Positions 33,773-46,769 are shown, numbered from the stretch's first letter. The stretch is DNA of 64,000 nucleotides from Armillaria gallica (GCA_037576215.1 JBANDB010000002.1:6510001-6574000); one strand, 5' to 3'. Notes: a model not told the origin generated them from the sequence alone. A program made the numbers and translations.

Positions 33773-36700
33773 TCAATGTTGCCAAATGAGATGCCTCTCT
33801 ATAATGATGCACCAGATGTCCTCCAAGAAGGAAATCACTTCCTTGATTGACTGCCCTGCTTTTTCAACAGTGTCTCTTTGAGAGGTACAGCCTTTGGCCT
33901 GCAACAGGTCCTTCAAGACATCATCGTACAGTCTTTGGAATGTGTAGGTATGCTCCAAGGGATCAGTGAACACATTGATCTTCCTGTTTCCATTGGCGAG
34001 GTATACGTAGATAAGAGATTCCGTGTACTCCACCACATCCAGACCACTGATAAAGTTGTCGAAGTCATGCTGAATCATCTTTGTGTGGGTGGCAAGCTGG
34101 ATGACCTCCCTGCGCTGATTTGAAGGCTGTTCAGCTGAGGCAGCCGGTGTAGAACATGAGGGCCTAGACACAGGGTCATCATTCCTGAGAGAAAACCTGA
34201 TAATGACATATACCTTGGTGTCTGTACCAATTCTAGCGCATTCATTGATGAGCCTCCAGGCTCTGTATGCTCAGAATTTGCAGATTTTGCCTGCTAATTA
34301 ATGCTACTGTCCCTTCAACGGCCTTTCAGCAAACCAATGATTGCACACCCACTGGTACCACTTTTATCCTATGGCAACCACTCCTTATGTGCTTTGTTAT
34401 CCATCCCATCTTGCCATGCATCATAATTGCTGTACTTCATCATGGCAAGGCACCTTCAATCAACAATCATCCCAATATGGAATTGACACATCACTCAGAA
34501 GCACCTAGTTGACATGCTCATTAATCACTTAATGGAAATGATGTGATTGATGTGAGTACCCTCCCAGCTATGGCAACTACAGACCATGTTTACTAAGGTT
34601 GTTACTTTGCCAAGGCTTCAAGAAAATGTTACCCCATGCATACTCCTCAGCATGACGACTATCACTCAAGTAATCTGCAGCTAAACAGCACCTAACAATC
34701 TGTGCATCGCTCAGCAAAACCATACGGTTCTCATCCATACAAGGCAACATCGATGAGTTGCTGTTACTTTAGAAGACAAAGTACCATATGTTTCCTCTGA
34801 TTTTTACAAAGCCAAGGCCTTACAGCCTTACTAAATCTCATGTATTTACTCTATTTATAAATTTGTACTTGTAGTATAAAAGCTAGCTAAAAAACATAGT
34901 TAGGGGGCAGTTCATCTCTAGTTGACCCAGACTACGTCAATTATCATCACGCACTAGTCTATCACCAGTAAACCATGTCTATTCACCGTTTTATGGCAAT
35001 ACACTGTTTACCCCAGCATATTCTCGATTGCATGTCAACTCTTGAGTGCATCAGAGTTATCCCACAGTTTTTAACTGTGAAGAGTCCTTTGCTACATGCT
35101 CTTCGCTCTTAACACTATTGGTGCATGCTCATACTGTGCCAATATGTGATCGCCGTGCCATACCTTGCCCATGTTATCTTTTATAGGCTGTCATCATTTC
35201 ACTTTCACACCATTGGAGTTTTTACCGTTTCTCTTTCACCATTGTTATCGTCACCCACTTGGGTAGTCTCAGAGCAGACTTAGGATCAGTTCAGCAAGTT
35301 TTTGTATAGTATCAGTCCCTCAAGTGGACTTGAAGGTTAGTTTTGACATAGGATAGGATTGTTTCAGTACCAGACCAGTTTCGACATCAACTCAGCACCA
35401 TCACATCGTATAGGACCAGTATCACTGCTAGTTTTCATAGTTCCATGTTTTCTCTTGCCAGTTCACCCTCAGCACCTTGTTCCATGTTTATTTCACCACT
35501 CACAGTCCCCACACCGTTTTCTCATCACCTCGTTCACTCATAGACTATTGCTGACCGTTTAGTCTACCTTCGATCATTCTCCCCACCCAGATTACTATCC
35601 AGTGACATTTTCTAGTCTTGCCCCATGTTTTCTCATACAGATTCGTGGTATTCACATCATACCCATTTTTGTTCCCTCTCACTTCGAGAGAACTCTACTG
35701 GCTTATAGCCTTAGCATCTAGTACTTGACTACCAAGCAGTACTACTTTGCAGACTTAAAGTCACAGTGTATTCTTGTGTATAGAGAAATTGTTCTACTGC
35801 ATGGAGGTGCCCCAAACCACTCGCACACACGATCATCTTGATTGCTGTGCTACTACATTAATTACCCAATCTTGTTCCGAGTTGGTGTTGCTGTTGCCAC
35901 AGAAGTCTTAGGCCCATCATCGTACCTCCCATTCTGCAAGTACAAGGATTGTGTTTGCTAGATATATCTGTAAGTTCAAGTCTGGTTCACCAGAGTATGC
36001 TGTGCACCTTTGGGCCTCCCGGTATTTTTTTTGCCACCTCTCCCAGATAGCCTCCTGGTTTCTGCATGACAACAGTGAGAAAGATTGGAAAACATAAAGC
36101 CAAACAAACACACTCACTTCATGTAGGACCTGCTACTTTTTTCCCAGTTGGATTGCCTTTTGGCTTCCTCTGTGCTGTATTTCATGGGCCATGCCATCGT
36201 GGGCAGGAAGAACCAGGGGAAGTTGCTGTAGCCTCAGTTTGGTAGGTCTGGTTTGTCTGACCATAACCTCCTAGTGCTGTATTTCTGGCTTCAATGCCCA
36301 CCAGCAAACCAGGGAGACGTTTCATGTGTGCTTGCAGTGTCTTAAAGGTTGCCTTTCTTCACCCCAGCCGAATTGGCTACCTCTCCCTCATGACCGGACA
36401 CATCAGACTCTGCATAGTACAGAGCAAGTGCGCTTAGGTGTTAAATGCTTGTCCATTCCAATTGTACGTTTCATCTGACCAAAACTCAGATACGTTAAAT
36501 CCTATGTCCAGATACCACAACTGACTGGATATTTAGATACAATACTATTGTTCAAGCCTCCTGGTGTATAACTAATGACCATGGATGCTGGTGTGGACCA
36601 TGGGAGTGAGTATGATGGCTACAGTCCCTAAACTGAGTGCGTCTCTGCTCCTGGATGATTTCAACCTCATGCTACTTCTTTTCTCCAGAGCCCTTACTCA

Positions 36701-38504
36701 GAGCGTGTGGTGCTCATTCTAGCCACTCCTTCTATGGGTAGTGCAGCCTTCAGGCCTCTCATTGACATCCTATAACACCTCCTGCACACCACTCTCTCAA
36801 TGACCTCATCATTGGTGCCACGTGCATGCAACTCTTCTGCACTGCAGACATGAACACTTACTTGCCTTGCCGTTGCAGATGCCTTCTGGCTTCACAGACC
36901 ATGGGGAAAAGCTTGTTGAAACTGTATAGTTTCTCACCACCCAGGTGGGATGTGTTTCATTAGGCCTCTTGGACTTTCAGGACCAACCGACCCTTGATAC
37001 CTCTTGATGGTGGGCTCAGTAAGTGTCATGTTTGCTATCATCATTTGAACTTAACTGGATGCATAGGCAGGGCGATTCAATGATGCACAGAACTTCATGC
37101 TATGCCGAAACTGCTGAACGTATGCCGCATTACAAGCATGACCAAACAGCATGCCTCTCCACAACTGGTTGATTGACTTCATGTGTGGTTGGTTCCTGAA
37201 GTGGCCGACCATTTGGGAGCATGAGCTTACAGTCAAGTTGGTGTGTATTCAGTGATTTCTGTATCTCTGATCCTGTTCTAATACAGTGTATTTTTAGCAA
37301 GTGAGCAACATGCTGATGTGGACCTATCACCATTACCACTCAAATGTGCAACCCAGAGAGATTGAAGCCAACAGTCCCATGGACCTGAAAATTCTGTGGT
37401 CCATGCCACATAGTGTCATGCCCAAAATCAAGCTATGTTGTAAGTTGATCATGGAGGTGGTTCTGCTTGATGGTGTAACCGTGCTGGTGCATGAGATGGC
37501 TCAAGTATTGACTCTGCACATTAGACAGAAGCAGGGCGATGCAGCGGAGGCAGCCTGGTTGCAAGGAGAGGGAGGTGTGTTGTCCACTCAAAAATAATCT
37601 AGAACTCAGAGTGTTGACATTTAATAACTATTTTCATCTCCTCCCCGAACATGTGAATAAATAATTTGAACCCATGTTGACCAGAATTGGAAGAGAATTG
37701 TAAGAATCAGGCAGGCAAGGTAAACAAACAAATGGTAATTCAGCTCAACATGTGGGATATATGGACTAGCATCAACAAATGGCATTTTTACGAGCACCCA
37801 AAAAGCATAAAAGCCCTGTACATCTACCTACCCAACAGCTAAAATCCTGCCCCAAATGCAATTGCCCAACACTAATCAGCATTGACACCTTCCTGCACCT
37901 GAGCATCTAACCTCCACAGGGCATGGTCTTGAACCGAAAATTGAGGTTCATGGGCATCTTGAGGTCAGGAGTAAGCTCTGCACTCACCATGAGCATTGCA
38001 TGCCACAGACTCTAGATGCTGAGATTAGCAACGTCAAAAGAATGTTAGGATGTGCTACATACATTCTGGTGCCTCAAGACACTGTCCAGCTCTTCTGGCC
38101 ACTCACAAAACCAGGACCAATACAGTCTCACCATGAACAACCTGGTTCGGTTCTCCCATAAGGCCTGCTGGAAGGCGGGCACCAGGTGTCTCAACCAAGC
38201 AACCTGTTCCTTGGTGTAGGTGCACTAAAAATGATTAGGATACATATAGCCTGGGTTGTTGAGGATCACTGACAGGATCATCATCCCCAGGCTGAGAGGT
38301 CTATGGGATGAATTAGTGTTGTGCCCAGCAAAAAAACCTCATCAAACTGACTGGGTCATCCTCAACATTGCTGGCAGCCTCTGGCATCTCACTTGCCATG
38401 TGAGCAGCAGAGCCACCTGTATCTGCTGTATCCCCCATAGTTTCAGAGACTGGGGGTGAGGTGGGGGTGGATTCAGGAATGTTTGCTTCCTGGTTGACAT
38501 TCAT
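33773..38504 (-). pseudogene. KDZ companion gene 2, split by a solo LTR
   Basis: ATG at 38504 (MNVNQEANIPESTPTSPPVS). A later exon near 38,090-38,240 reads EQVAWLRHLVPAFQQALWEN and FCEWPEELDSVLRHQ, the same style as companion gene 1. Further down come QEAIWERWQKKYREAQ (36,050) and LAEWEVR. The LTR at 34256-35919 then interrupts it. Removing the LTR and one copy of the tcat duplication joins LAEWEVR to MNALELVQTP. A last exon runs to 33773 with LESLIYVYLANG-like helices. Unknown function; it is possibly a diverged partner of the 30674-32935 protein. Confidence 0.5.
34256..35919 (+). mobile_element. Solo LTR, TGATGAGCC family
   Basis: A 1664-bp LTR starting TGATGAGCCTCCAGG and ending GGCCCATCA, collinear with 59762-61448. 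Flanks are tcat (left) and tcgt (right), a 4-bp duplication with one transition. It contains no internal retroelement genes. It interrupts the KDZ companion gene on the minus strand. Confidence 0.85.
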
Positions 38505-39243
38505 GGCTGAAAGAGTGAGGAAAGTTTTGCTTGCAGGTAACTTTAAATAGGCAATGGAGTAGTGACATACAGAAAATGACAGGGTATTGAAAGCTTCATG
38601 CTTGGCAGTGAGTGCTGAGGCCTGAGGGGTGGTGCTGAGACTCAGAGAAGGTGAGGGAGTAAAAGGCAACCTAGATAGTGATGATAGTAGGAGACAAAAG
38701 AGCAATGATGAACTTTGATAAGTATCTCAAATATGTTATGATGAAACATATTACTAAGCAATCTAGCCTTAGGACATTCCTGCGTGACCTCATTGATTGC
38801 CCAGAACTCTCACTCCAACTATGAAGTGATGGAAAGTGCTGAAACTGTACCACACAGACGAAAGCAATGTGTATGAGGATTTGTCCATTTCACACTCTCG
38901 CTGGGTTAAACTTGGTCATGCACATACTGTATTCCAAATTGCTGGCAAGCCTAGCAACCACTGAACACGGCGTACAGTTCTCAGGGTGGGTGATGACTTA
39001 GTGCTGCAGGAATTTTATGTCAACAATGCATATTTCAACCCCAAACCAACACCAACAATCCAATGGAAGGTGCCAGCAAAGAGATACACTAATTCGGTAT
39101 GCACCATTCCTTTCCATATATCCAGTGACTTTGTATCTCATTGGCCGTTCCTTCTCCAGGATAGACCAATGCTGGAATGGATGGGATCCTCTGACAAGCT
39201 GGGTTTTCATGAGGAGTTTCTTCTTGAACTGCTTCGCTGGAAA

Positions 39244-39602
39244 TGTTATGACCAGACTCAGGAATAACAGACAAGGCATCTACCGCTCACTATCTCTCAC
39301 TTTGGATAGGGCGATAGAACCATGACGTCTGCTACAGCGACTTGGATAACAAGTAAACTCTCGGCATGCGATAGAGTAAAGTCTGGGGTTGGATTAAACT
39401 TAGCTTGAAGCTGGGGTACATGGCTGAGAGCTGTGCTACTTATATATGCAATTAGTAATCTAAAAATGTGCATGCTTCAAAAGAAGTTTTGGGGTACATG
39501 GTTCATTCGTTGGGGTTTTCTGCCGAATTGCCGATTGGCCGAGGTGCCATGAGGTGCTGAGGTGCCGGATAAGATAGCGAGGAAATCGGAAAAATCATAA
39601 CA
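39244..39602 (-). repeat. gypsy-2 3' LTR
   Basis: 359 bp, TGTTATGACC...ATCATAACA. It matches 47132-47477 except for transitions and a 13-bp length difference at the short gaggtgc and agata repeats near its right end. Confidence 0.95.
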
Positions 39603-39612
39603 TCACCCCCTC
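39603..39612 (-). other. gypsy-2 polypurine tract
   Basis: The minus strand reads cgagggggtga directly before the 3' LTR. The final codons and the stop TGA of pol (LTRG-stop, 39603-39605) overlap the tract. Confidence 0.75.
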
Positions 39613-42600
39613 GTTAAGGCAGGCGTCCCGACTGCCCATATGACTCCCTGTCGCTTCTCGAAGTCCGCTATCGCTTCCTGTGCGTGCTCCATGTCTTCCT
39701 CCTGGACCCAGGAATTATTCTCCCGTGTCCAGCCTTTCCACTTGATGAAGTAATCATGCGTAGTGCGTGATTTCTGTCCCCGTCGTCTGCGAACTCGTCT
39801 TGGACGAATGTCTAGAACTTCTTCGACTTCATACTCTTCTTCGTTTTCGATAAGGTCAGGTGGAGGTGGAGGTGGGAGTTCCTGGTTTGAGAATGTTGGT
39901 GGTATATACGGGGTGAGCAGCTTTTCATTGAAGCGCGGGTGGATTTTCCAATGGGGTGGCAGTTTGAGCTTGTATGCGCTGTCTCCAGCCTTTTCAAGAA
40001 TTAAAAAGGGGCCCATGCGTTTATCATCCAGCTTTTTCTTTGGTCGCGGGAGGTGTAAGTTTGTCGCGTCAAGCCAGACTCGGTCCCCGATGGAGTAGGG
40101 GATCGCGGTGCATTTCCTTTTGTCGTATTGGCGTTTCATCTTTTCCGCAGCTTCCTGGAGGGCCTTCTCGGTTTCAGCATGAACCGTCGTCATTGTTTGT
40201 ACGAAATCTTCTGCTGCCATGTTCGTGAATGGAGCCGTACATCGAGAGTCAGGTAGGATCTGGGGATTTCGGCCATAAAGCACCATGAAGGGGCTTTTTC
40301 CTATGGCACTATGAACCTGATTGTTGTGGGCGAATTCAGCTAGGGGTAGCCAGTCGCTCCAGTCGGTTTGCCGGTGATTCACAAATATTCGGAGATATTT
40401 GATGATCTCCTGATTGACTCGCTCAGTTTGCCCGTCAGTTTGTGGGTGGAATGTGGTGGAGGCGTTTGGGGTGATGTCCAGCAGACGATAGAGCTCTTTC
40501 ATGAATTGGGAGACAAATTGGGGGCTTTGGTCCAATATGATGACTCGAGGCATTCCATGTCGGGCATATACGTGGTCGCGAAGTAATCGTGCCCATCCTT
40601 CTGCTGATAGTTCGGTGCTGCAGGCAATGGGAATGATTGCTTTTGAAAATCTGTCGACAACCATGAGCATAGCATTGTGGCCATTGGAATCTGGGAGCCC
40701 TGTGACCATATCGACGGATATGTGTGTCCAGGGGCCTACTGGGACCTCGTTCGGGTGTAGTGGTGCTGCTTTCGCGTGCGTGTCCGCCTTCATTCACTGG
40801 CATGTCTCACAGCCCTTTACGTAGGTTTCGATGTCCTTTCTCAGTTTTGGCCACCAGTAGTCACAGAGTACTAGCTCTTTTGTCTTTTCGATCCCTGGGT
40901 GGCCAGCGGTAATATGATCGTGATACTGAGAGATGATGTTTCCCTGTAATGCCTTCTTGCGGGGCACGTAGATCCTCCCATCATAATAGAGAAGGCTGCC
41001 TTGGTGGGAAACTCCTCGTTCATGAGCAAGAGAGGTCGCAATGCCCTCATCCCACAGTTCTTCCTGTCTGGTTGCTTCTTCGACCGTTTGTTGTGTTTCC
41101 GTCAATGTGGGCATGATAAGGGCCCGGAAATGCACAGCTTCAAGGATGGTGATGTTGTCATTGTCTTTGGTTCCTTGATCATGGTCGCTTCTTCGAGAAA
41201 GTAGGTCTGCTTTGACATTTTGGGTGCCCGGTTTATGGAAGAGTTTAAAGTGATACTCGGCCAGCTCTGTGACCCAGTGTGCCTGTCGCCGATTTAGCTT
41301 TTGGGGAAGTCAGAAGTACTGGAGATTTTGGTGATCCGTCCAGATTTCTATGTCATGTCTAGTGCCCATGAGGTAGTGATGCCACTCGGAGAGTGCAAGC
41401 ATGATCGTGAGGAGTTCCTTGTCATAGATTTTGTAGTTTCATTCCGTGGCGCTGAGTGATTTAGACATGAAGGCCACTGGACGCCATACCCCATTTTGTT
41501 GTTGGCTCAGAACTGCACCGACCACTCCCTCGCTGGAGTCGGCTTCGACTCGGAAGGGTTCATTGTCGTTTGGTATAGCGAGGATCACATCCTCTGCCAT
41601 CCTGCGTTTCAGCTCCTCGAACGCGTCCTGCTGTGTCCTTCCCCAGGTCCATTCTGCGTTACCCATGAGCTGGGTGAGGGGCTTGACAACCCTTGAGTAC
41701 ATTTCTATAAATTTTTGGTAAAAGTTCGTGAACCTGAGGAACGATTGCAACTCCTTCTTTCTTTTCAGGATGGGCCATTCCGCAATGCCCGCAATTTTGA
41801 CAGGAACCATTCGGATGGAGTTTTTGCTGATGATGACTCCCAGGTATTCTGTCTCGAGCACCTCAAACTCGCACTTCTCTGCTTTGAGGAAGAGCTTATT
41901 CTCACGGAGGCGCTGCAGGACTTGTTTCATGACCTGTCGGTGTTCTTCTCAGTCCTTGGAGAAGATTAGGATGTCATCAAGGTAGATTGTGACCTTGCCT
42001 TCGGCGATCAGGTCCTTGAAAATATTGTTCATCATCCATTGGAACGTTGCAGGCGAATTCGTGAGTCCGAAAAACATGACGGTAGGTTCGAACAATCCTC
42101 GGTTGGTCCAAAAAGCGGCCTTCTCTTCGTCTCCCTCCCTGATTCGGACATTGTTGTATCCCCAACGAACATCAAGTTTGGTGAAGTACTTGGCCCCACG
42201 TAATTTGTCGATCAACTCGCTAATGAGAGGGAGTGGATATTGGTTCTTGATCGTCATCTCGTTTAGCTTGCAGTAATCCTGGATGGGTCGCAGTGTGCCA
42301 TCCTTCTTCTTTACAAAGAAGAATGGGGAAGCAAATGGTGACTTTGAGGGCTGGATTCGTCCTGAGTCTAGGTTCTCGTCGAGGAACTTGTCAAGCTGTT
42401 CTTGCTCGTTCCGGTTCAGGGGATAGACTTTACAATCCAAGGTCGACTTGGCATTGGGAATGAGTTCTATGGCATGATCCCATGGCTTTTGTTCTGGTAG
42501 TTCATCGAAGTTCTCCTTTGCGAAGAGGTCACGGAAGGATCGATAGGGTTCAGGGATGAGCTGTTCGAATGTCTGTTTCGGCTTCCCAACACTGGCCTTG

Positions 42601-43140
42601 GCGGCTAGGTCATTGGCATGATGCATCGCACAAATGATCAGCTCTTCTTCCATTCGTACCACGAGGATGGTTTCGCCTTCCTCGAGCTCTTCATCCCAGC
42701 GATCATCTGGATCGGCGTCTGGTAGTTCCAAAGGATTATTTACACATCTGCAGCATCCAAAAATTACACTCCCGGTCTTCCAGTTCATGGAGGGATTGTG
42801 GCGTTTCAGCCAGTCATGTCCAAGGTAGATATCTCTCTTCCCCAGGTTAGTCACCGCGAGGTCAATTCGCTCGCGGTGGTCCCCTATCGTGAGACAGAGT
42901 TCGATGAACTCGGTTACATCTCCATCCGCATTCCGGAAACCGTCCGCGTTGTAGACAGGGATCGGTACTCATACCTTCCATGTGTCAAGGTCATGCTTCT
43001 GTACGTAGGCTCAATTAATGGCACTCCCGGTGCAGCCACTATCAAGGAGCGCCTTGGTGGAGAGCGTTTTCTGGCCAGTGCATGGTTCTAAAGTGACGGG
43101 AATCGTCAGGTCGCTGGTTTCCCCTTGTATGTAGCGGATG
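39603..43140 (-). pseudogene. gypsy-2 pol: protease, RT, RNase H, integrase, chromodomain
   Basis: Protease near 43060 has ALLDSGCTGSAIN with the catalytic Asp intact. Reverse transcriptase: KDGTLRPIQDYCKLNEMTIK, FGLTNSPATFQ and the YLDDILIF catalytic box near 41970. RNase H: ADSSEGVVGAVLSQQ and WTDHQNLQYF. Integrase: a zinc module with HPGIEKTKELV...CETCQ, then the core ISVDMVTGLP, IILDQSPQF and TDGQTERVNQ giving D, D, E. The C-terminal chromodomain reads YEVEEVLDIR and FIKWKGWTRENNSWVQEEDM. Six in-frame stops, all TGA, lie at 40794, 41310, 41439, 41949, 42969 and 43011. Otherwise the frame is nearly continuous. Confidence 0.93.
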
Positions 43141-43152
43141 GGATTCCTTAGT

Positions 43153-44286
43153 TCATAGAGGCGTTCCCCAGTCCTCCGTTCGTAATTGGGTCAAGAGTTC
43201 GCTGGTGAGTTCCTTGACTCGTTCTCGGTGGATCCACGAGCAGAGCCTGGATCGGGCTCCCGTGTCGGTGAGGGCTTCTCGTATGTGTCTCAATGTCCAG
43301 TCCACCTCAAATGGTTTTACCCATCCAGAGGGGCCTGGGTTCCGATTCACTGAACTCATGATGGGCAAAGAGGTGGCAGGAAGACCAATCGGGCTTCCTT
43401 TCGCCCTCCATTGCCGATAGGAGGTGTCGTCTTCCTTATCTGGAACCTCCTCCAAGGCTACCGTATGCCCCCTCTTTACCGCCTGGGCACTAGCGGGCTC
43501 CCCCTGTTCGTCGGCTGTGCGGTGTTCCCTGGGATCGTATTCCCAGGAGTCGCGTCTTGAGGTATCCTTTCGGGAGAGATGGGATTTATGTACCCTGGAG
43601 GTGGTGCTTGCTTGTTGAGCACCGGTCCCGACTTTTTCCACTGGGTCGGCCTTACCCGCTACCTCCGGCATGCATGAGCTCTGAGGAGTCGGCAGCCTCT
43701 CTCGGTCTGTATAAAATCTGGGCGAATGCCCTGCACAGCCTACCCCCAAGGAAGGAGGCAGCGGTGCGTTGCCTGCTCTCCCCTGGTTTCCGTCCCAGGG
43801 GTTCACTTCGTTCGGGGTTCGGGTTGCCTCGTCAGGGGTCGAGGAAGCCTCAACCCCTGCCCCATCCAATCGAGGGATGTCCCAAACGTTGAGACGTTGC
43901 CGATGCCTTGTCGTTATGACAGGTACCGCTATGGTAGGCAGTTTTTCGTTCGATCTGTTCACTCGCAATGAGCTACTTGGCGGACATTTAGCCGGTTGCG
44001 CAGTCCTGGGGTCAGTGCCCCGTGTCTCTAAAGTCAGGTCATTAGTATCATCAGAAAGAAGATCGTATTGGTTGGCTGATTCTGTAGCTGGGCGCATGAA
44101 AGAAGTTGATAACGTGTGCGTGGGCCGTATATTGTCCGTTTTTATATAAGTCACGTAATTAGAGATCACCCCCATACGTGGGGGTCTGGGTATAGCCAAA
44201 TGCTCAGTAGGTAAATCGTCAATATTCGAAGTGGTTGTACAAGGGGAAATAAGGAGAGGCGCACCAGTGTGAGTCTTGGTCGTCAT
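43153..44286 (-). CDS. gypsy-2 linker ORF between Gag and protease
   Basis: A 377-codon open frame, low complexity and rich in Pro, Thr, Arg and Ser (KTHTGAPLLISPCTTTSN; SHLSRKDTSRRDSWEYDPRE), without a known fold. It ends ELTSELLTQLRTEDWGTPL just before the protease region. It is probably the spacer part of the Gag-Pol polyprotein. Being open over 1.1 kb while its neighbours carry stops is notable but may be chance. Confidence 0.6.
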   Translation of the reverse strand: MTTKTHTGAPLLISPCTTTSNIDDLPTEHLAIPRPPRMGVISNYVTYIKTDNIRPTHTLSTSFMRPATESANQYDLLSDDTNDLTLETRGTDPRTAQPAKCPPSSSLRVNRSNEKLPTIAVPVITTRHRQRLNVWDIPRLDGAGVEASSTPDEATRTPNEVNPWDGNQGRAGNAPLPPSLGVGCAGHSPRFYTDRERLPTPQSSCMPEVAGKADPVEKVGTGAQQASTTSRVHKSHLSRKDTSRRDSWEYDPREHRTADEQGEPASAQAVKRGHTVALEEVPDKEDDTSYRQWRAKGSPIGLPATSLPIMSSVNRNPGPSGWVKPFEVDWTLRHIREALTDTGARSRLCSWIHRERVKELTSELLTQLRTEDWGTPL

Positions 44287-44309
44287 GGGCGAATCAGAAC
44301 CCAGACGAC

Positions 44310-46769
44310 CTACTCTTTTACTTCTTTGATCTTCATCGTCTCAGGGAGTGGCTCCGGTTCTGCCTCAAGGGCACGAACCTCCCGTTTCTCTCCCTTATGT
44401 GGGCAATCCTTGCTTAGATGCCCCTTCTCATCGCACCGGAAGCATTTCCCTTCTCGACGCTGCCTCGCCCTCTTCACGTCGATGTCCATTGCCTGTCCCT
44501 GCCCGCCGTATGTGGTAGTCGTGATTGGCACCCATCGTCCCCTGCTGTCGCACATCTTCGATTCATCTGTCGCCTTTTTTGGTGGAACATTGGCGGCGCT
44601 GGAGTAAGATTTCTTGGGTGTGGGGGATGTCAGGTGGGCATCCTTGGGCTTCTGGTGGGGGTGTCGTTCGATCCCTTGGGTCTGTTCGAACACCTTCTGC
44701 TTCTGCCGCTCCTCATACATCTGCTCAATGCATCTCTTCCACTCTTCGTAATTTCGTGGGATGGCGATCCTGAGGTTGGCGATGGCAGACCCGTAGCTAG
44801 GGGGAATCCCTTTTCGTATGGCATTGACGAGGACTCCTCTATCGCTTTGGTCGGCGAGGCAGTTAGCCAGTTTGGCTTCGCGTTCCATTCTTCTGAAGAA
44901 TACATGAGCCGGGTCACTGCCCATCTTGATCTCTCCCATCTTCTTTTCATGGATGAGCTCGATGGCGGGGTCACAGAATTGGTCACGAAAAATTTTCAAG
45001 AACTGCTCCCACGTTGGGAATCGGTATCGTGGTCCCACCTTGAAGTTCTGTACTTGCACCGGGTCGTCTTCATCCTCTGGTTCTGGTGGGACATACCAGT
45101 AGTCGTCCCAAAGGTGGACCCACCAGGACTCCGCGTCTCCTTCAAGGAGGGAGGTGACGAACCCTATCATGAGGGAGGGGACTCATTGATAGTAGCCACG
45201 GAAGGTCTCGAAATATTAAACACAGTCTCCGAGGAAGCATTCAATGTCATCGTGTTCCCCGGAGAAGGGGTTCGGGAGGCATCATAGGACAGGTTTGATT
45301 TGCACCATCATGGGTGGCGCCACAAGGTTCCAAGTCCCCACCGGTCCTCGCGGTAGGGGCTCATTGTTGGGGGGTCTCGGAAGAGAGAAGCGGTCAAGGG
45401 GTGCCCCTGGCCAGGGTTGCCTCCCTCTGTTGGGCGCCCTTTGTCAGGCTGCGTGAAGGTCCTCCTGTAGTTGTATGTTTTCGTTACGCATTTGCGTGAC
45501 CTGATTCTCCAGCCGCATCATTCGTTGGGCATCGGTTTCCTGCGGGGCTCCTCCTTCCTCTTCCATGTCCTCTTCTTCTCCTGCGTTATCCCCTCCTGCC
45601 AGTAGCCAACTCGTCCCTCGTCCATAGTACTCTCCCCTCCTTCTCCAGTCCCTACGCATTCCTTGAGGTGGAGAGTCGGGAAGTGGTCCCGCTCCCTGAA
45701 GCAGGTTGGGGATCCATAGGCTCTCGAGGTCCGTCCAAGTCGGGTCTATCCCCCTGTAATCATGCCAACGGGAGTAGGGCTCGTTCCAATGTGGCCTGCT
45801 CCTGTTCATTTTGGGGGCGTATTCCGGTGATACGGCTCCCGGTGGAGGGAGGGTAGTATTCCCGGTTACGATTCGCAAAGGCTTGTGCCCAGATGGACTG
45901 CTCTCTCCCAAGTCTAGGAAGTGGATCCCCTCTATTAGCGGCGAGGTAGTAGTTCATGTCCTCATGGATGGGGGTATGCCATCCTGCACGCTGCTTCAGG
46001 TCCTGCCAGCATAGTTCCCAAGCCTCAGCTCGGGCTGGCCCGAGTATCTGAATGTCAATGGCGGAGAGCGTGGGCCAGTTGTAATCTCCTCCATGGGGGT
46101 TAAGTGGGTCATCATTGCTTCGAGGGCACGGGGGGCCCATGACGACGGGTTCTGGGGTAACGGGGCGTGGTACGTCAGGGGCGTGAGGTACTCCGGACTC
46201 GTCAAGGATGACAAGGGGGATGCTGTTGTCGGAGTCACTGTTGACCTCAATGGGCCACCGGGCATTTCCGATGGGTTCTCTAATCTGGATGGGGAGACGC
46301 GGTGGGCGTCTGAGGTGGGCCCGGTAGGTGAGGTCTCGGCGGGGTCGAGTTCCTCTGGTATAGGGTGGGGGATCGGGAGGTCCTCAATCCGTATCTCCCA
46401 CGGGGGTTCCGGAACAGGGTTTGGTGCAGGGGGTTGTTCATTTGTGGAGGTCGTGGTAGTCTCCCTATTCTTGAAGAACTCCAGGTTCGACTCAAAGTAG
46501 ACGGTTGCGGTGCGGTTCCTCCTTCCCTGAGCCTCGGCGGTGCGGAGTCCCGGCCTGATGTAGGTGGGGTCCAATCTGGGTAGTTCAACATAGTGTCGAG
46601 GGATTGGTGGGGGTGGTGGTACTACGAGCACCCCTCATTGATGGAGGAAGGCTCTGATCTGTTCGTCGTATGCAAGGACAAGTGCGGCTGTAAGGAGGCA
46701 GAGGAAGGTGGCTGCTGCGATAGCAGTTCCAATTTCGATAGTCTGCTGATTGGTCAAGTCGGGAGTCAT
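44310..46769 (-). pseudogene. gypsy-2 Gag with N-terminal membrane segment
   Basis: Starts at ATG 46769 with MTPDLTNQQTIEIGTAIAAA and a hydrophobic helix, then a TGA at 46637-46635, after which the same frame continues GVLVVPPPPPIPRHYVELPR. A proline-rich region follows, then frame changes near 46,000 and 45,780, then a coiled-coil-like MMRLENQVTQMRNENIQLQE. The core capsid homology reads DDIECFLGDCV, YFETFRGYYQ and SLLEGDAESWWVHLWDDYWY. The zinc knuckle is CFRCDEKGHLSKDC near 44,410 (CX2CX4HX4C). Stops TAA and TGA interrupt the capsid segment near 45,180-45,270. Confidence 0.85.

Noticed and set aside
29163..38985. TET/JBP dioxygenase expected with KDZ elements
   Set aside because: I looked for the dioxygenase His-x-Asp and late His pattern in the companion genes and did not see it.
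43205..44149. Several plus-strand frames opposite the linker ORF
   Set aside because: They overlap one another in different frames, have no domain features and mirror an open minus-strand frame.
44418..45287. 289-codon plus-strand frame
   Set aside because: Antisense shadow of gypsy-2 gag. The minus strand over the same bases encodes recognisable capsid and zinc-knuckle sequence.
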